The notes under the pieces were generated by a model. The model had not been told where the DNA came from. It worked only from the letters and a program-made list of their open reading frames with translations, and ran no database searches. From Glycine soja (lineage: Eukaryota > Streptophyta > Magnoliopsida > Fabales > Fabaceae), in NCBI RefSeq assembly GCF_004193775.1, contig NC_041005.1:9426501-9490500 (forward strand): a DNA stretch of 64,000 nucleotides. The letters are read 5' to 3'. Numbering within the stretch: the first letter of the stretch is position 1; every line of letters starts with the position of its first letter. A program made the translations under genes and the position numbers. Shown here piece by piece: positions 49,130-61,283 of this stretch.

Positions 49130-49589
49130 AAACTTTCTAAGACGGTTTTTGGCAGAATCCTGAGGATTCTAAGACGGTTTTTCAGAAAATCGTCTTAGAA
49201 AGTCTATTTTTAAGAAGGTTTTTAGGAAACCGTCCCAAAATTCTCGTTTTGTTTTTCATTTTTTATTTTAAAAAAAATATATTTTAAGACGATTTTCAAG
49301 TTAAAATCATATTAGAATTATATCCTTCTAAGACGGTTTTGAAGTCAAAATTATCTTGGAAAAACTGTCATTCTAAGATTGTTTTAACTTGAAAATCATC
49401 TTAGAATGATATCATTCTAAGACGGTTTTTTGCTTGAAAACTATCTTAGAATAGTAGCTTTTTAAAGATGACTTTTTAGGAACCGTCATAAAAAGTCTTT
49501 ATTTTCTAAAAGGTTGGTTTCAAAGACGATCCAAAATCATCTTTAAATGTATGAAAAAACCGTCATTAAATATGTTTTTTCTAGTAGTG
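49130..49589. repeat. CACTA subterminal repeat region
   Basis: About ten copies of CTAAGACGGTTTT or its inverse (AAAATCATCTTAG) in both orientations, including at 49137, 49169, about 49338 and about 49416. In this superfamily such motifs are transposase-binding sites. Their mixed orientation also gives stem-forming potential. Confidence 0.75.
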
Positions 49590-49592
49590 GAT

Positions 49593-50603
49593 GAACATCT
49601 AGAATATAGAATTTTCTTAGTCACATAGATATTTTTAATTTTATCAAAATATCTCATCAATATTTTTCACAATATCTTAACACTCCTTGCATGTATTACA
49701 GCCTACTAAGTTTCTTTACGCCAAAAATGATTTTAGATAACGACATTTAAATAACATTTTTGGCAAAAATATTAATTGATAAGATAGTTTTTAAATAAGC
49801 ACTATCTCGTATCCATCCTCATATAGCAATTATTAAAGTGTGCTTTCTTTGATTATATATAATTTCTGTTTTTTTATAAAAAAAATCAGATGATAACGCT
49901 AATTTGTATACAAAGATCAATTTAAACTTCTGAATAAATTATACAAAAAGAAAGTTTAATTATATTTTTTGTTTATGTAGTTACAAATTTTTCTTCTAGT
50001 TCTCATAGTTTAAAATATTTCATTTTGATGTCTGTATTACAATTTTTTTAACTCCTTCATTCCTAGCTATCTAAAATTACCCAAAATCATTATGCAAACC
50101 CTTCAAAACTGTTACAAAACTGAAATTATCTTCTTCTTCTTTTCATTGTCAATCTCAATTTTGTAACAATTTTATTTTTAGGTGCATAATTTTTTAGTGA
50201 AACTGAACTTTCAATATATGATCACTACCATTGGGCGCTATTATTTGTTATAGCACAATTTTTATGTGCAAATATATAATGTAGTGATGACGTTTTCTTA
50301 TTCCACCTATTTCTTTTTTATATTTCTTATGTCCTTAATTTTAGAATATCAGAATTAAGATTGGGTTACCTTTTTTATGAGGTATCAATGGATGTCAAAG
50401 GAAATAATTTCTAAAAAATATTCTCGTTCAAGAATAATTCCTAAAAATGTTTATGTTGAAGAATAATTCTTAAAAATGTTTTCAAAGATATGGGTTCAAA
50501 TTTATAATATAGAAGAAACTATAAAATTAATGATTATGTATCAATAATGTAAAATATTTTTTTACTATCATCCAATCACATATTATGATTAATATAATTT
50601 TTA
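49593..50603. other. AT-rich spacer
   Basis: No gene recognised between the CACTA element and the pararetrovirus-related array. Confidence 0.5.
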
Positions 50604-50935
50604 AATTAGTTATTATAAAGCACTTTATATTTTTCAGTGGATGAGAATGGAGAAGTTTGTTATCTGTGGTTATTGTAAAGGCTCTGTCACCTTTTCTCTG
50701 ATTTATATTATATTTTTCCTGTAATACACTCTACTATCAATAATATTCAATGGATGAGAATGAAGGAGTTTGTTGTCCATGGTTATTATAAAGGTTCTGT
50801 CAACTTTCCTGATTTATATTATATTTTTTCTATGATACACTCTACTATCAATAATATTCAATGGATGAGAATGGAGGAGTTTGTTGTTCGTGGTTATTAT
50901 AAAGCACTTTATATTTTTCCTCTAATACGCTTTAG
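50604..50935. repeat. Tandem array, about 112-bp unit, related to the pararetrovirus leader
   Basis: Units start with TGGATGAGAATG at 50638, 50751 and 50862. They contain GGTTATTATAAAGG, CTGATTTATATTATATTTTT and ACTCTACTATCAATAATATT. The last motif recurs as ACTCTACTATTAATAATATT at about 52873, just after the viral promoter, and a GGCTCTGCCACCTTTC copy lies near 53432. The array therefore probably derives from the intergenic/leader region of the same pararetrovirus family. Confidence 0.7.
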
Positions 50936-51125
50936 AAGCATTTAAACTCTCTTTCTGATCAATAAAAGCGAAATCACCATAAGAACTGGTTTTGAAACAA
51001 TAGTAACTTATGGTAGTCAACAGATAAATACTGATAAAAACCTCACAAAAGATTACTTTTATTCCAATAATATGTTTATCATAATGGATTAAAAATAAAT
51101 TTTGAACATATAAAAGGAGTTAAGA

Positions 51126-51737
51126 ATGTTGTTGCTGATATTCTTTCTCGTTTTGCAGGTATCCGACAAAATGAAAGCCTCCAAGGTTTCTTATCAAAAT
51201 ATAAAACATAAAATGAAGTTTGGTAATAAAGAATTACTAGTACTTACAAATGAGTTTCACTACCTTGGTAGGGAAGCTGTCAATGATAAATTTAATTGTC
51301 TTATTGACAATATTTGGAATATTCCAAAGCATACAAACAACAATGAACAATTTGTTTGTTCTATTAAAAAATGTATAATTTATGTTCTATACAATTTCTG
51401 CATAACAGATAATCAAGGAATTCCTCTCCTTACCAAAGCCTCTCCTTTTGGGAAAGGATATACAACTTTTGTCTTGTTATCAGGATCCCATAAAGGTGTT
51501 TATACCAACTTCAAAGACCTTTGTTTAGCAAATGAGGGTATTCAAAGCCCAATCTACAAAGGATTTTATTCAAAAGAAGAAGCTGAAAAAACCCTTGAAT
51601 TAAATACTACCGATATAAATAAAATAAAAGAAGCCCTCAAACCTAAGTCCACGACTGTAGTCATAAATGCTGACCAAATCAAAACAACTTACGAGACTCT
51701 GTTGACCCAAATGTTCCTAGACCAACAAACCATTTGA
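51126..51737 (+). pseudogene. Viroplasmin/translational-activator-like ORF of the pararetrovirus
   Basis: An open frame of about 200 codons. The middle carries the Cauli_VI-type pattern (FVLLSGSHKGVYTNF, then YKGFYSKEEAEKTL), the fold shared by caulimovirus inclusion-body protein and the N-terminus of some RNases H1. The apparent start overlaps the RNase H frame, so the true beginning is unclear. A second frame from about 51770 runs to a stop at 51968-51970, and the same frame continues beyond with more stops near 52230. Truncated and inactive. Confidence 0.7.
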
Positions 51738-52809
51738 ACCTTGATCATTTCAAGAAAATCTAAAGATTATTGTTCAAGGTTCACACCAGCCAAACCCAAA
51801 TTCCTGCTCTTTACATAGGTGTCCATGCCGACTTCAACCAGAAATTTGTGTGTACTAATAAAACTCTATTTATTGAGGATAAAATTAATTGTCCTTGTAA
51901 AATAAAATTCCTTTTCAAAAAAGCCAAATTAGACCTAGACCAATTCAAATCCTTCGGATTCGAAGACTAAACAATTACCACAAAAAGTCTTCTCCATTAT
52001 GGCTGTCTAGAATCAATTTTAATCCCTCCCTCTGACAGATTTGAAGGGTTTAATCCCTCTATAAATGAAGCCATAAACCTTATACAGGCTGAAATGATGA
52101 ACTATATCTCCATCAAAATTGTAACCTGCCCGAGTAATTTTACCTCACAAAATTATCTCACTCATGTTATGAAACTATTGCCAGAAGACCACAGGGATTT
52201 TCCTTGTCTGTTTAATAATGAATATGAGAACTGAGATCTGTAAGGCAATATACAATACTAATACAGCCTTATGAGAGCACAGACACAAGGTTATCAATGG
52301 TTTTTCTCAGAATCCGATATATGGGATTTTGATCTAATAAGCGAGACCTTTGACACAACTTTTTCTACTTGCATACAATGGGAAGATTTTCATACCTTTT
52401 CTGGTAGAACACAACAATAAATTAGTACAATTTTTCCAAAAAGAAAAGAAAGATAAAGAAATATATGAGGCTAGTGGTTGCCACAAACAATAAACTCCTC
52501 CATTCCCATCCATTGATCTTTCTATGGAAGATTCATCAGACTTTTTTGTTCATTTTCAGGAAACATCCAAGAAGAAGAAGGTGTTAACATTACAAAGTCT
52601 TCAAAAAATTAAAGATAAGGCATAGACACATCCTGCCAAAACACAACTATAATTTAAGGCTAGAATCTTTCCTTTATTTGTTGGCAACATCTTATGCTTT
52701 CACTCTTTTCCAGCTTTTGTAAAAGTAGACCCTCTGATAGAGTAAAAGAATAATAATCTTACTGTTCTTGACTGAAGGGGTCTTTTGTCTTCTTCTTTCT
52801 TATCTTCTC

Positions 52810-52818
52810 TATATAAAG
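52810..52818 (+). promoter_or_regulatory. TATA box of the pararetroviral genomic promoter
   Basis: TATATAAAG preceded by a pyrimidine-rich CTTCTTTCTTATCTTCTC and followed by GAGCTTTAGAGCTCAGTTG, the layout of caulimovirus full-length-transcript promoters. Transcription would start near 52845 and run rightwards into non-viral sequence. Confidence 0.6.
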
Positions 52819-52899
52819 AGCTTTAGAGCTCAGTTGTAAGCAGAAGGAGAAGAAATAGAAAGAACTTGTAATACACTCTACTATTAATAATATTCAGTG

Positions 52900-54471
52900 T
52901 TCTTCGGATTGCCCCCTCTCCCTCCTTTTTCTTTCTTATTGTAAGTATGATATTTACCATGAATGGCTAAGTTCTTCGAAGGTACCCTCAAGGGGCCTTG
53001 GTTATTTCATTTAGAAAATGCGAATATGATTTAGAACCCGGACATTTTTTTTCTTTCTTTCTTTCAAAAATCTGGGATTTATAAGTCTGAAAAGGTGTGT
53101 CCTTGATATTTGTTTATAAAATATAGAAGTCGTTTATGGTTAGGCTGATATTTCGAAAAAAATAAGATCTTTGTAAGATCAAAAGAGTGTGGGCTATTAG
53201 TGATCTTCAGTACTCGACTTACTATCCAGAAAACCTATAAAAAATTTCTTGAAAAAAAGAGAGTCTAGATTCATCATATTCTATATATATATTTTTAAAT
53301 GTTATAACTTATAGTGTCCATATGAGGAGTACCGTATATTTATCTAATTTGATCCTTCCTTCCACCTGTTTTGATATTCATTAATTGTATTTTTTTTAAT
53401 TTTTACTAAATATAATATAATCTAATTAGAAGGCTCTGCCACCTTTCTTAATTTATATTATATTTTTCCTTTTCTTATTTATTTTTATATTATCAAGCAT
53501 TTTATAGTTTTTTTTTATATTATCAAGCGCTCTCGGTACCTGTACCTCTATTGCTCTATTTTATAATATCAGTGCATAATTTTTCCCCCCTAAATAAATT
53601 GTATTTTGTCTCTTTAAAAAGCGTTGAAATTTGTAAAATAAGTAGAAAGACAATTCTCCGTCTATGTAAATTAGAATAACATGTTAATGATATTACTTTT
53701 CAAACTATTATTTAACTAGAGTTTTTTCTAAAGAGAGCATTTGTATAAATTTTACTTACCTCTTAATAATTTCTTTCAACTTATCCTTTTTTCTTCATTT
53801 TAAAATTGAATTTAAATATTTTTAAGAAAATATCAAATTAAAAAAAACCTTATATAAAAAAAAAAACTTAATTCTCAAAGATGATGTTACAGGATGCTCC
53901 CTCATGCGCAACGTTGCTCTATAGTCTTTTGTTTTCTTTTCTAAGTATAAAAAATCTAGTATCATGATATAAATTGTTTATTATAAATTTAAAATATAAT
54001 TTATATACTTAAAAGTATTTATTTATTAGAAATTCACTTATATATATAAATTATATATTTAAAAATATTTATTATAAATTTTAATTATATAAAATGAATA
54101 TTTATTTTGTACTTATTGCAGAAATTAAAATACTAAAATAATTTAAGTATGAGGAGTACATAATTTATCCAACAAAATAATATACTAGTAAGCTCTATAT
54201 TTATGCCAACCGTACTAGGAACCCAAAAGAAAACGACTAAAAAAAGTGCCATTTTTATTAGCATACAATTAATGGCCGCATCGCTTGTTGAATCTAAACG
54301 TCAAGGGTTGCTTTAAATATCATTTTTTTTAATTGCATTTTTGTTCTTTAATATTTTAATTTCATGAATTTCGTCTTCCGATTCATTTTTGCAATTTGAT
54401 CTCACTATTTTTATCGTAAAATTTTGATCTATTTATTAACTTAACATTTAACTAGTCAAAAAAGGAATATC
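52900..54471. other. Spacer after the pararetrovirus fragment
   Basis: AT-rich, no gene recognised. A diverged copy of part of the 112-bp unit lies at about 53428-53472. Confidence 0.5.
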
Positions 54472-54706
54472 TACTACCTTCGTCCTAAAATGTCCATCGT
54501 GAAAAAAAATTTCAAATTAACTTATGTTTTTATTTTTCAATGAGATATTGGAACATTTATCCTAGTTTTTCTTGAAAAATTTAATAATTTATTTATTAAA
54601 ATTAAGAAAGAGAATAAAATATTTTAGTAAATTTTTTTCCTAATAAATACTTTTCTCCTGAAATACTTATTTTTTTCGAGCTGTGTGAACTTTTTAAGGA
54701 AGTAAT
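54472..54706. mobile_element. Stowaway-like MITE
   Basis: The left end TACTACCTTCGTCCTAAAAT resembles the CTCCCTCCGTCCTAAAA terminus. The right end (about 54660-54706) has AAATACTTATTTTTTTCGAG and AAGGAAGTAAT, an inverted degenerate partner. Non-coding. Confidence 0.5.
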
Positions 54707-55497
54707 ATCTCACAGAAATACTGGCATGACACTCAAATTCACTACGATATCAACATTTTTATTAAACAGTTAATGCAAAGTTACTAGATGAATCATATTT
54801 GCACAATTAAAAAAATAAAGGTATAAAATTCGTAAAATGAAGAAAACCAGAAGATTAACGTACAATATAGTTTGTTTTCTGTAAGGAATAACCAACGAAA
54901 TTTGAACATCCGAACTCTGGCAAGATCTTTCTTATAAAAAAATATAAAATATTTTTTATCCTTATAAAATATTTAAAGTTTATTTTTAATCTCTATAATT
55001 TATTTTTATTTTTCCTCTTTACAAATTTATAATGTAAAACTTTTTAGCTCAAGATTTGGTTTGAATAAATTTAAACCTACATTATATTTTTTTAACTTAG
55101 GGGGGTGTATTGGATTGGGATTTTGAGAGAATATTTTGACAAAAATAATCTTGAAGATTTTAAAAGATTATGTGGGATTGTATTGATTTTGTGGGATTTT
55201 AAAAGATTTTTTTTAAAAGACTTTTTACAATCAGGATTCTTAACCCAAGATTTTAATGGATTTCTAACACAAATTTTTAAGATTTCAAAGTACTTTATGG
55301 ATTTTTAAGATTTTGAAAGATTAATACATTTTAAACAAAAAAATAACGGAAGTTACAAAAGTGAATGAAAAAGATGATAAATAAATTATAATGTTTGAAT
55401 AAAGAAAATAAAAATGATAGAAATTTTAAACCTTTTAATAACAAAGTCATTATTGCCTAAAAAAATAATAACAAAGTGATTCTCACTTCATGTTCGC

Positions 55498-56961
55498 CTA
55501 ATTATTAGCATTTCTCCACATATCTGAACCTATATTAGTCCTCCATATATTAGCATCTTCTCGTTCCTGCTCTTGTGTTTGAACAATGGGTTCATGATCA
55601 TTGTCTTCGTAATTTGATAACACTGAAGATGAAGATGAAGACTCGTCAGTAGGTTCCACTGAAAATTCATCAGAACGACATTCTTTGCGAAGAAAATTAT
55701 GAAGTGCTGCACATGCCAACACAAGCTCTGCTTGTGTTTTAAATAGAAATGGAGGTGCTGACTTAAAAATTGTGAACCGCGATTTAAAAATACCAAATAT
55801 CCTCTCAATCACATTCCTTAAGGATGCATGCCGAAGATTAAATAATTCCTTTTCATTTTCAGGGTCATTACCGTGACCTGCAAAATCTTGTAGATGATAT
55901 CGTACACCTCGATATGGGGCTAAAAATTTGCGTCGATTAGGAAATCCACAATCCACCAGATAATACTTACCTTGGGGCACTTTAAGTCCATTCTTCCTTG
56001 CCAAAGCATCACTTAACACCTTGGAATCATGTGCTGAACCCTCCCACCCGCTAAGAACGTACATGAATTCCAAATCAAAGTTACAAGCAACTAATACATT
56101 TTGTGATATATTTCCATGACGATCACGATAACTGCTTACATCTCGTCCTTTTACTGATGCGGGAATATGTGTACCATCAATAGCTCCAATGCAATCCTAA
56201 AGTGTGTGTATCAATAATCATAAATATTATTATAATAATCACAATTATAATTATAATTTTGTTATAATTAGATAATGATCACATACCTTAAAATAAGGAT
56301 AAAACCTTGTGCTTTCCCTTATTTTTGCAGGCACAGTTGAGCCTGGTCTAACCATTAAATCAGGTGCTAATGAGTTCAGAGCTTTCAAAATCTTGTGAAA
56401 ATTTTCACTTGTAGCAAATTGTGATCGGCCAAATGTATTGCGGATTACACAATATCGAGTGTTCTGGCCGACAATCTGTAGGAATGATGCAAGCATTTCT
56501 TCAACACAAATAAATCTTGTATCCTCCAAAGGTGTTTTTTCTCTTATAATCGTGCACAACTTTCGAAATACATCAGGATACATCCTATATACTTGTCGAA
56601 AGATTGCAGGATCATCATTTAATGCTTTGTGTATATAGTCATATCCCCGACTAGTAATTTGTCATCGAGTTAATGGACGTTCAATATGTTCACCACGCAT
56701 CATATTCAAAAACTGATTTAATATATCTATTAAAGCATAAATTGCCATCACATATGTGTATGTGGCTTCATAAAATTCTTCATTTGTTTCCTCGTCATCT
56801 ATATCTTCATCATTTGTATCTTCATTATATATATCTCCATCCATTTCTTCGTTCTTTATGTCATGGTCATGGTTATAAGTCAATATCAAAGTTAATATCA
56901 AAGTTAATACAAATTCATATATAAAATAAATATAACTAAAGTTTAACCACAACAATTTCAC
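55498..56961 (-). pseudogene. PIF/Harbinger DDE transposase, one premature stop
   Basis: Two exons, upstream to 56287 and 56196-55498, join through a GT..AG intron. The catalytic residues are present: D in DCIGAIDGTHIPASVKGRD, D in GWEGSAHDSKVL and E in RNVIERIFGIFKSRF. Upstream is the usual helical region (RKLCTIIREKTPLEDTRF, EMLASFLQIVGQN). A TGA at 56662-56664 interrupts an otherwise open frame between RPLTR and QITSRGYDYIHK, probably from a Trp codon. The frame continues upstream to 56961, with an acidic stretch that may be the N-terminus. The tail is acidic and Ser-rich. One substitution would account for the inactivation. Confidence 0.9.
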
Positions 56962-57117
56962 AAAATATATAACCTAAATACTTCAACCATAATAGTTCGA
57001 CAAAAAAACAAACCAAATATTTCAACCAAAATACAACCATAATAGTTCGACCAAAAGATATAGTTCAACAAACTCACGATGTTTAAAATAATATGTTAAT
57101 AATAGATGATCAAAATA

Positions 57118-58219
57118 TTAATTATTCCCTAACTTAAAGTTTATCCAAGATGAGCGTTCTTCCGGTGACATCTTCAAGAAAAAATCCTTTTTTGCTTTAG
57201 TATTTAACAATTCAGCTGTCTTGAAACGCGTTATGTCATCCAAATTTGGAATTTCTTTTATAACATCCCAAATAATACCCTCGAGCTCTCTATCTCTATC
57301 TCTATCTTTTTCTCTTTTCTCCATCATGTTGGATATTTTTTCAAAATTCACAGCAATAGTCCCAATGCCAACAGAAAGATTTTCCAGAACGTTGCCTTGA
57401 TTGTTGATCCCAACAGCGCTTGAACTCCCTCCATACTCGGATCTCCTTCGCTTGTGACAGTTTTATTTTTCTATGGGAACCTCTGAATCTAAAGGGGGGT
57501 GGGATGGTGGACTTGGTTGGTTTGGTGATGGAGGCTGATATGCTGGTTCATAGTTATTTGGTGTTATGAATGTATCACTATTAGGATCATATAAAAATTC
57601 TTCTATCCCAACAGTTCTATTTTCTAGCTCAAAAGTTGTTGCATCAGTATCATCTGGATCGACTGATATAGAATTATTCCCGCTAGAAACTCCACCCCCA
57701 ACAACGATCTTCAAATACTCATAATCAACCATACTTTTTCCTCGAAGTTTGTTGTGACTTGGGTGGGACTAAAAAAAAAATCATTGTTAATATACTACAA
57801 ATATTATAATTTACTAAATTTATAACTATTAATATATTTAAAAGATTATGAACTTAGCTCACCTTTAAGTAATCTTTCCATACATCCTCATGAGCAGTGA
57901 AAGTTTTTCCAATTGGGTCCCATCCAAAGCCAGAGTTGTTGCGCATAAGGGTTGACATCATGTTATACTGGTTTCGAAACCACTTCATCCGACTCAAATA
58001 ATGACTATAAGTTTTAAGGAATTTAGTTTTTGCATTGAGTTGAGGAAGTATTATTCGTTCTACATTTTGTTTGCTAAGTGACCCATTGGCATCACGCAAT
58101 CCCCTATTCATAGCATCCACCAAGAGGTGCAACAACTCATTGGTATCCTCCATAGTCCAAGATACATAATTATCTTTGTCTCTACTCTTTCCTTTGTTAT
58201 TTTGTTGTGAATCCCTCAT
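57118..58219 (-). pseudogene. PIF/Harbinger Myb/SANT-like protein (ORF1), one premature stop
   Basis: Exon 1 (58219-57863) encodes the Myb/SANT-like domain (VSWTMEDTNELLHLLVDAM, SHYLSRMKWFRNQYNMM, SGFGWDPIGKTFTAHEDVWK). Exon 2 (57768-57118) joins in frame by a GT..AG intron (SHPSHNKLRGKSM). A TAA at 57463-57465 splits exon 2 after PIEK, and the same frame continues through NCHKRRRSEYGGSSS and NFEKISNMMEKREKDRDR to the natural stop. In this superfamily the protein partners the transposase in DNA binding and nuclear import. Confidence 0.88.
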
Positions 58220-59745
58220 TTGATCGCTAATATATATATAAGAAACTAGTTATTTGACAAAAATAGTTATTGTTTCCTAATTGTCAAAAGTATAGTGACT
58301 ATATCCCGAATAATATACAATTCAATAGAAAAACCAATAAAAAACTACCTAATAATAAAATAAGGGTCATGCTAACATGCGCACTTAGGGCACATGTTAA
58401 GGATACTTCCAATAGTAACTATGTCTTAAAAACAACAATTTTTGACTTTTAAAAAAGTAAATTGCACAACTTTCAATACAAAATTTCTATACATAATACA
58501 CTAACAAGTGTCTTAAGGGCACATGTTAGCATTTTCCATAAAAATAATACTCATATATCATAAAATCATTTAAAAAAAAACTATTAACAAAATAACAATA
58601 ATAATAACACAATAACAATTAAAAAATTATTAACACAATAATAATAATAATAACACGCTGTCAAAAAAATAATAATAACACATTAATAATTAACATTTTA
58701 ATAATAACACAAGAAAATAATAATAATAATAATGGACGTTGTAAAAAAACAAGTTGAAGAAACAGAAAAAAAAAAGAGTTTTTTATTTTGATTTGCATAT
58801 ACAGTACTAAAAAAAAGCAATATGAAATCTTGATGCATATCAATTGCCATTCTTTTGATGCATATTCATTGCCTGGACGTTGAAAACAATATGAATACGA
58901 AATCTTGAAGCATATACAACACCCTTTTCTTTTGATTTGCGTAATATACATATAGTATGAACAATATTGACTATCGATTGCCATTAAAAAAATAGGTAAA
59001 ATTGATTGAAAAGTTGTAAGAGAATGAACCTGGTAGTGGTTTGTGTCTTGTTCGGCAGGAGAAGAAAAAGTCTTTGGAAGATTATGAAAAGTCTCAAGGG
59101 TTTGGGTGAGATTGTTGGAGGAGTATTTTATGTGTATTTCTAACTAAAAAGTCTCTCAAAATCCATTCCACAAAAGAATCCATCAAAATCTATTTACTTT
59201 TGAATACCAAAAGACATTTTAAATGTGGTAAGAAATCTCAATTGAATACCAACAGATTTTGTTGCCCTGAAAAAAAAATCTTTATTGTCTTAATTGAATA
59301 CCACAAGATTTGTTTATATTTTATAAAAGTCTTGATTGAATACCACAAGACTTTTTAATCATAAAAAAGTCTTTTAAAATCCTTTGAAATCTTAATCCAA
59401 TACACCCCCCTTAAACTTTAAAATATGATTTATGGAGGTTAAAACCCCCCATAAATTGCAGAATAAATTTTAAAAAAAAATCAAAATGCCATTTGTGGAG
59501 GTTAGAAATCGCCATAAAGTTTAGAAAAAATATAAAAAAAAAATTGTGGAACCATCGAAACCCATTAAAACACAGCCCCAAAATCACAAATCAAAACAAT
59601 TTTTCGCATATTCAACAACTCAGATTTTTGCCCATTCCAATTCTCAAACACCAAAACACAAATTACCATTAAATTGGCTCTAAGTGCAACAATGCTCAAT
59701 TTCACATAAGAAAATTACAAAAGCACAATTGGCGACAAGACTAAC

Positions 59746-60963
59746 TGATAAGTGTTAATTATGAGTATGTTTTGGGGGTTAAATTATATAAAAATTTGTA
59801 ATTTTTCTCTCTTAATTTTTCTTTTTTAAGAAAATAATTGTTAAATTAACATCATTTAAGTTTTTGTGTAAAAAATATTAAAAGTGATGAATTTATGATA
59901 CTTAATGAGTAAAATAAAGCTAAAAAAAGTAGGATAATTTAGAAAGGCATGAATAATTAAAGAAAACAGAATAATTAAGAAAAGCATGGCTAATTTAGGA
60001 AAGTAAAGACAGACTTAGTGTAAAAAGTTCGTTAATCTGCACTTATAAAAGAAGAACACAGAAATTTCAAGAGAATAAAATTCCTTATAGAAGGCAAAGA
60101 CTAAAAGAAGGAGAAGCAAGCATTCAGAGTTATTCTTTCCCTCCATTCCATTTCTTATCTTTTTTCCTTTACTAAATATTCCCCTCTTGCAATTGTAAAG
60201 TTTCCATGACAATGTGAGGCTAAACCCCCTTTGTTGGAAACTTGACAGCCAACTACTCTTGATGTAATTTCTCTTATTATTTATTTATGAATATTATATT
60301 TGTATTATTTTTTTCCGTGCTTAATATTATTGCTTGTGACTTGATCATCCATTTGTATGATAAGTTTTAGGAGTAATGTTGCGAAACGTTATGTTCTAAT
60401 AGAACTGGGAAAGTGTATCTAAATAAAGTCATCATTAGGAATATGTTGATATTTGTTTAGCCTGTTATACATCTATATTCTTAATGTAATTTACTATTTT
60501 AGCTCTGCAAAGAGATTTTGAAGAGAAAATAGATAAATTAGGCTCTTTCATGCCAAGGACCAAAGTTAAAGTATACTAATAGATGCAGGTGTAAATTAGA
60601 ATAATTATAAATAGAGAAAAATCATTCACATTACATCAAAGAGTAACTCTGGTAGGCTAAGTTTCCAACATTCTCATTTTCTGAATTTCCTTCTACAATA
60701 ATATTGGATTTTCTCATCTTTTCTGTCTTTAATTAATTAATTTAAATTCTTGTTTAATTTCTCCTCTTGTCTAATTTAATTTTTTGCCAATTTAAATTAC
60801 TATTTTTCTCATAACCTTTTCAAGTCAATTTTCTTTAACTTCTTTTATTAATAAAATATTCATCTACCTAAGTATAAGCAAAGTTTCTGTGGATTCGACA
60901 CTCGGACTTCCATTTTAACTTTACTACTTGGGACACATTGGTGTACTTGCCAATTCATCAACA
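59746..60963 (+). mobile_element. Solo LTR (Ty3-type), about 1.2 kb
   Basis: Starts TGATAAGTGTTAATTATG and ends with the block TCTGTGGATTCGACACTCGG, TGTACTTGCC, ATCAACA, typical of plant Ty3-type LTR 3' ends. CTAAC at 59741-59745 and CCAAC at 60964-60968 are a probable 5-bp target duplication (4 of 5). No internal retrotransposon sequence remains, so LTR-LTR recombination is likely. Confidence 0.65.
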
Positions 60964-60968
60964 CCAAC

Positions 60969-61200
60969 ACAGGAGAATCCAAACTCACATTCACAAAAGA
61001 GTTCCTTTGGTTCAAATACATTGTGTTATTGTTCCACTTTAAGGTCAAATTCCCATTTGAACTAAGACTAAAAGAATAACATTCAGATTCAACAAACAAA
61101 GCAAAAAAAAAAGAGTAACTTTTAGAAGTTAGAACTATACCAACACTAAAATTCTGAGAGGACATAAGGGAATCGGTGTGGTGGTCAAAGCTTGACCAAA
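60969..61200 (-). pseudogene. Fragment resembling an S-domain (G-type lectin) receptor-like protein
   Basis: The minus-strand frame contains SECYSFSLSSNGNLTLKWNN and FVNVSLDSPV, resembling the lectin-domain region of SD3-type S-receptor-like kinases and EP1-like proteins. It is cut off at the left by the solo LTR. No kinase domain or complete lectin domain is present. Upstream residues (FLRSDNLWSSFDHH) are not assigned. Confidence 0.5.
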
Positions 61201-61283
61201 GGTTGTCGGAGCGGAGGAACTAGAAGGACTTGAAAGAGTCCACAATGGCGTCGTTGCTAGCTAACTAGACCACAAAAGCTTTG

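Larger units (their letters stand above)
47377..49589. mobile_element. CACTA transposon carrying two captured host gene fragments
   Basis: The left end reads CACTACTAAAATAATAG; the right end ends CTAGTAGTG (complement CACTACTAGAAAAAAC). GAT flanks both sides (47374-47376 and 49590-49592), the 3-bp duplication expected for CACTA elements. Subterminal motifs are dense: variants of ACGATGGTTTT at the left and CTAAGACGGTTTTT at the right. No transposase is present, so the element is non-autonomous. Its interior consists largely of a RAV-type fragment (minus) and a Rab GTPase fragment with introns (plus). Soybean Tgm-Express elements of this superfamily are known to carry host gene fragments. Confidence 0.9.
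50955..52900 (+). mobile_element. Endogenous pararetrovirus (Caulimoviridae) fragment
   Basis: The order is the end of a reverse transcriptase-associated RNase H (about 50955-51170, ending NVVADILSRF), a reading frame with a viroplasmin-type domain, further decayed coding sequence to about 52500, then an intergenic region with a promoter-like TATATAAAG. This matches the 3' part of a caulimovirid genome. Movement protein, coat protein, protease and most of the polymerase are absent. Several stops and frame changes break the coding region, so it is a defective relic. Genus is not assignable by eye. Confidence 0.75.
55100..59410. mobile_element. PIF/Harbinger transposon, complete, 4311 bp
   Basis: Perfect 17-bp terminal inverted repeats, GGGGGGTGTATTGGATT at 55100 and its complement ending at 59410. 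TTA target duplications lie at 55097-55099 and 59411-59413. Subterminal sequence (for example ATACCACAAGACTTTT) is repeated near the right end. It carries the two genes expected of an autonomous element, a DDE transposase and a Myb/SANT-like protein, both on the minus strand, each with one premature stop. Confidence 0.95.
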
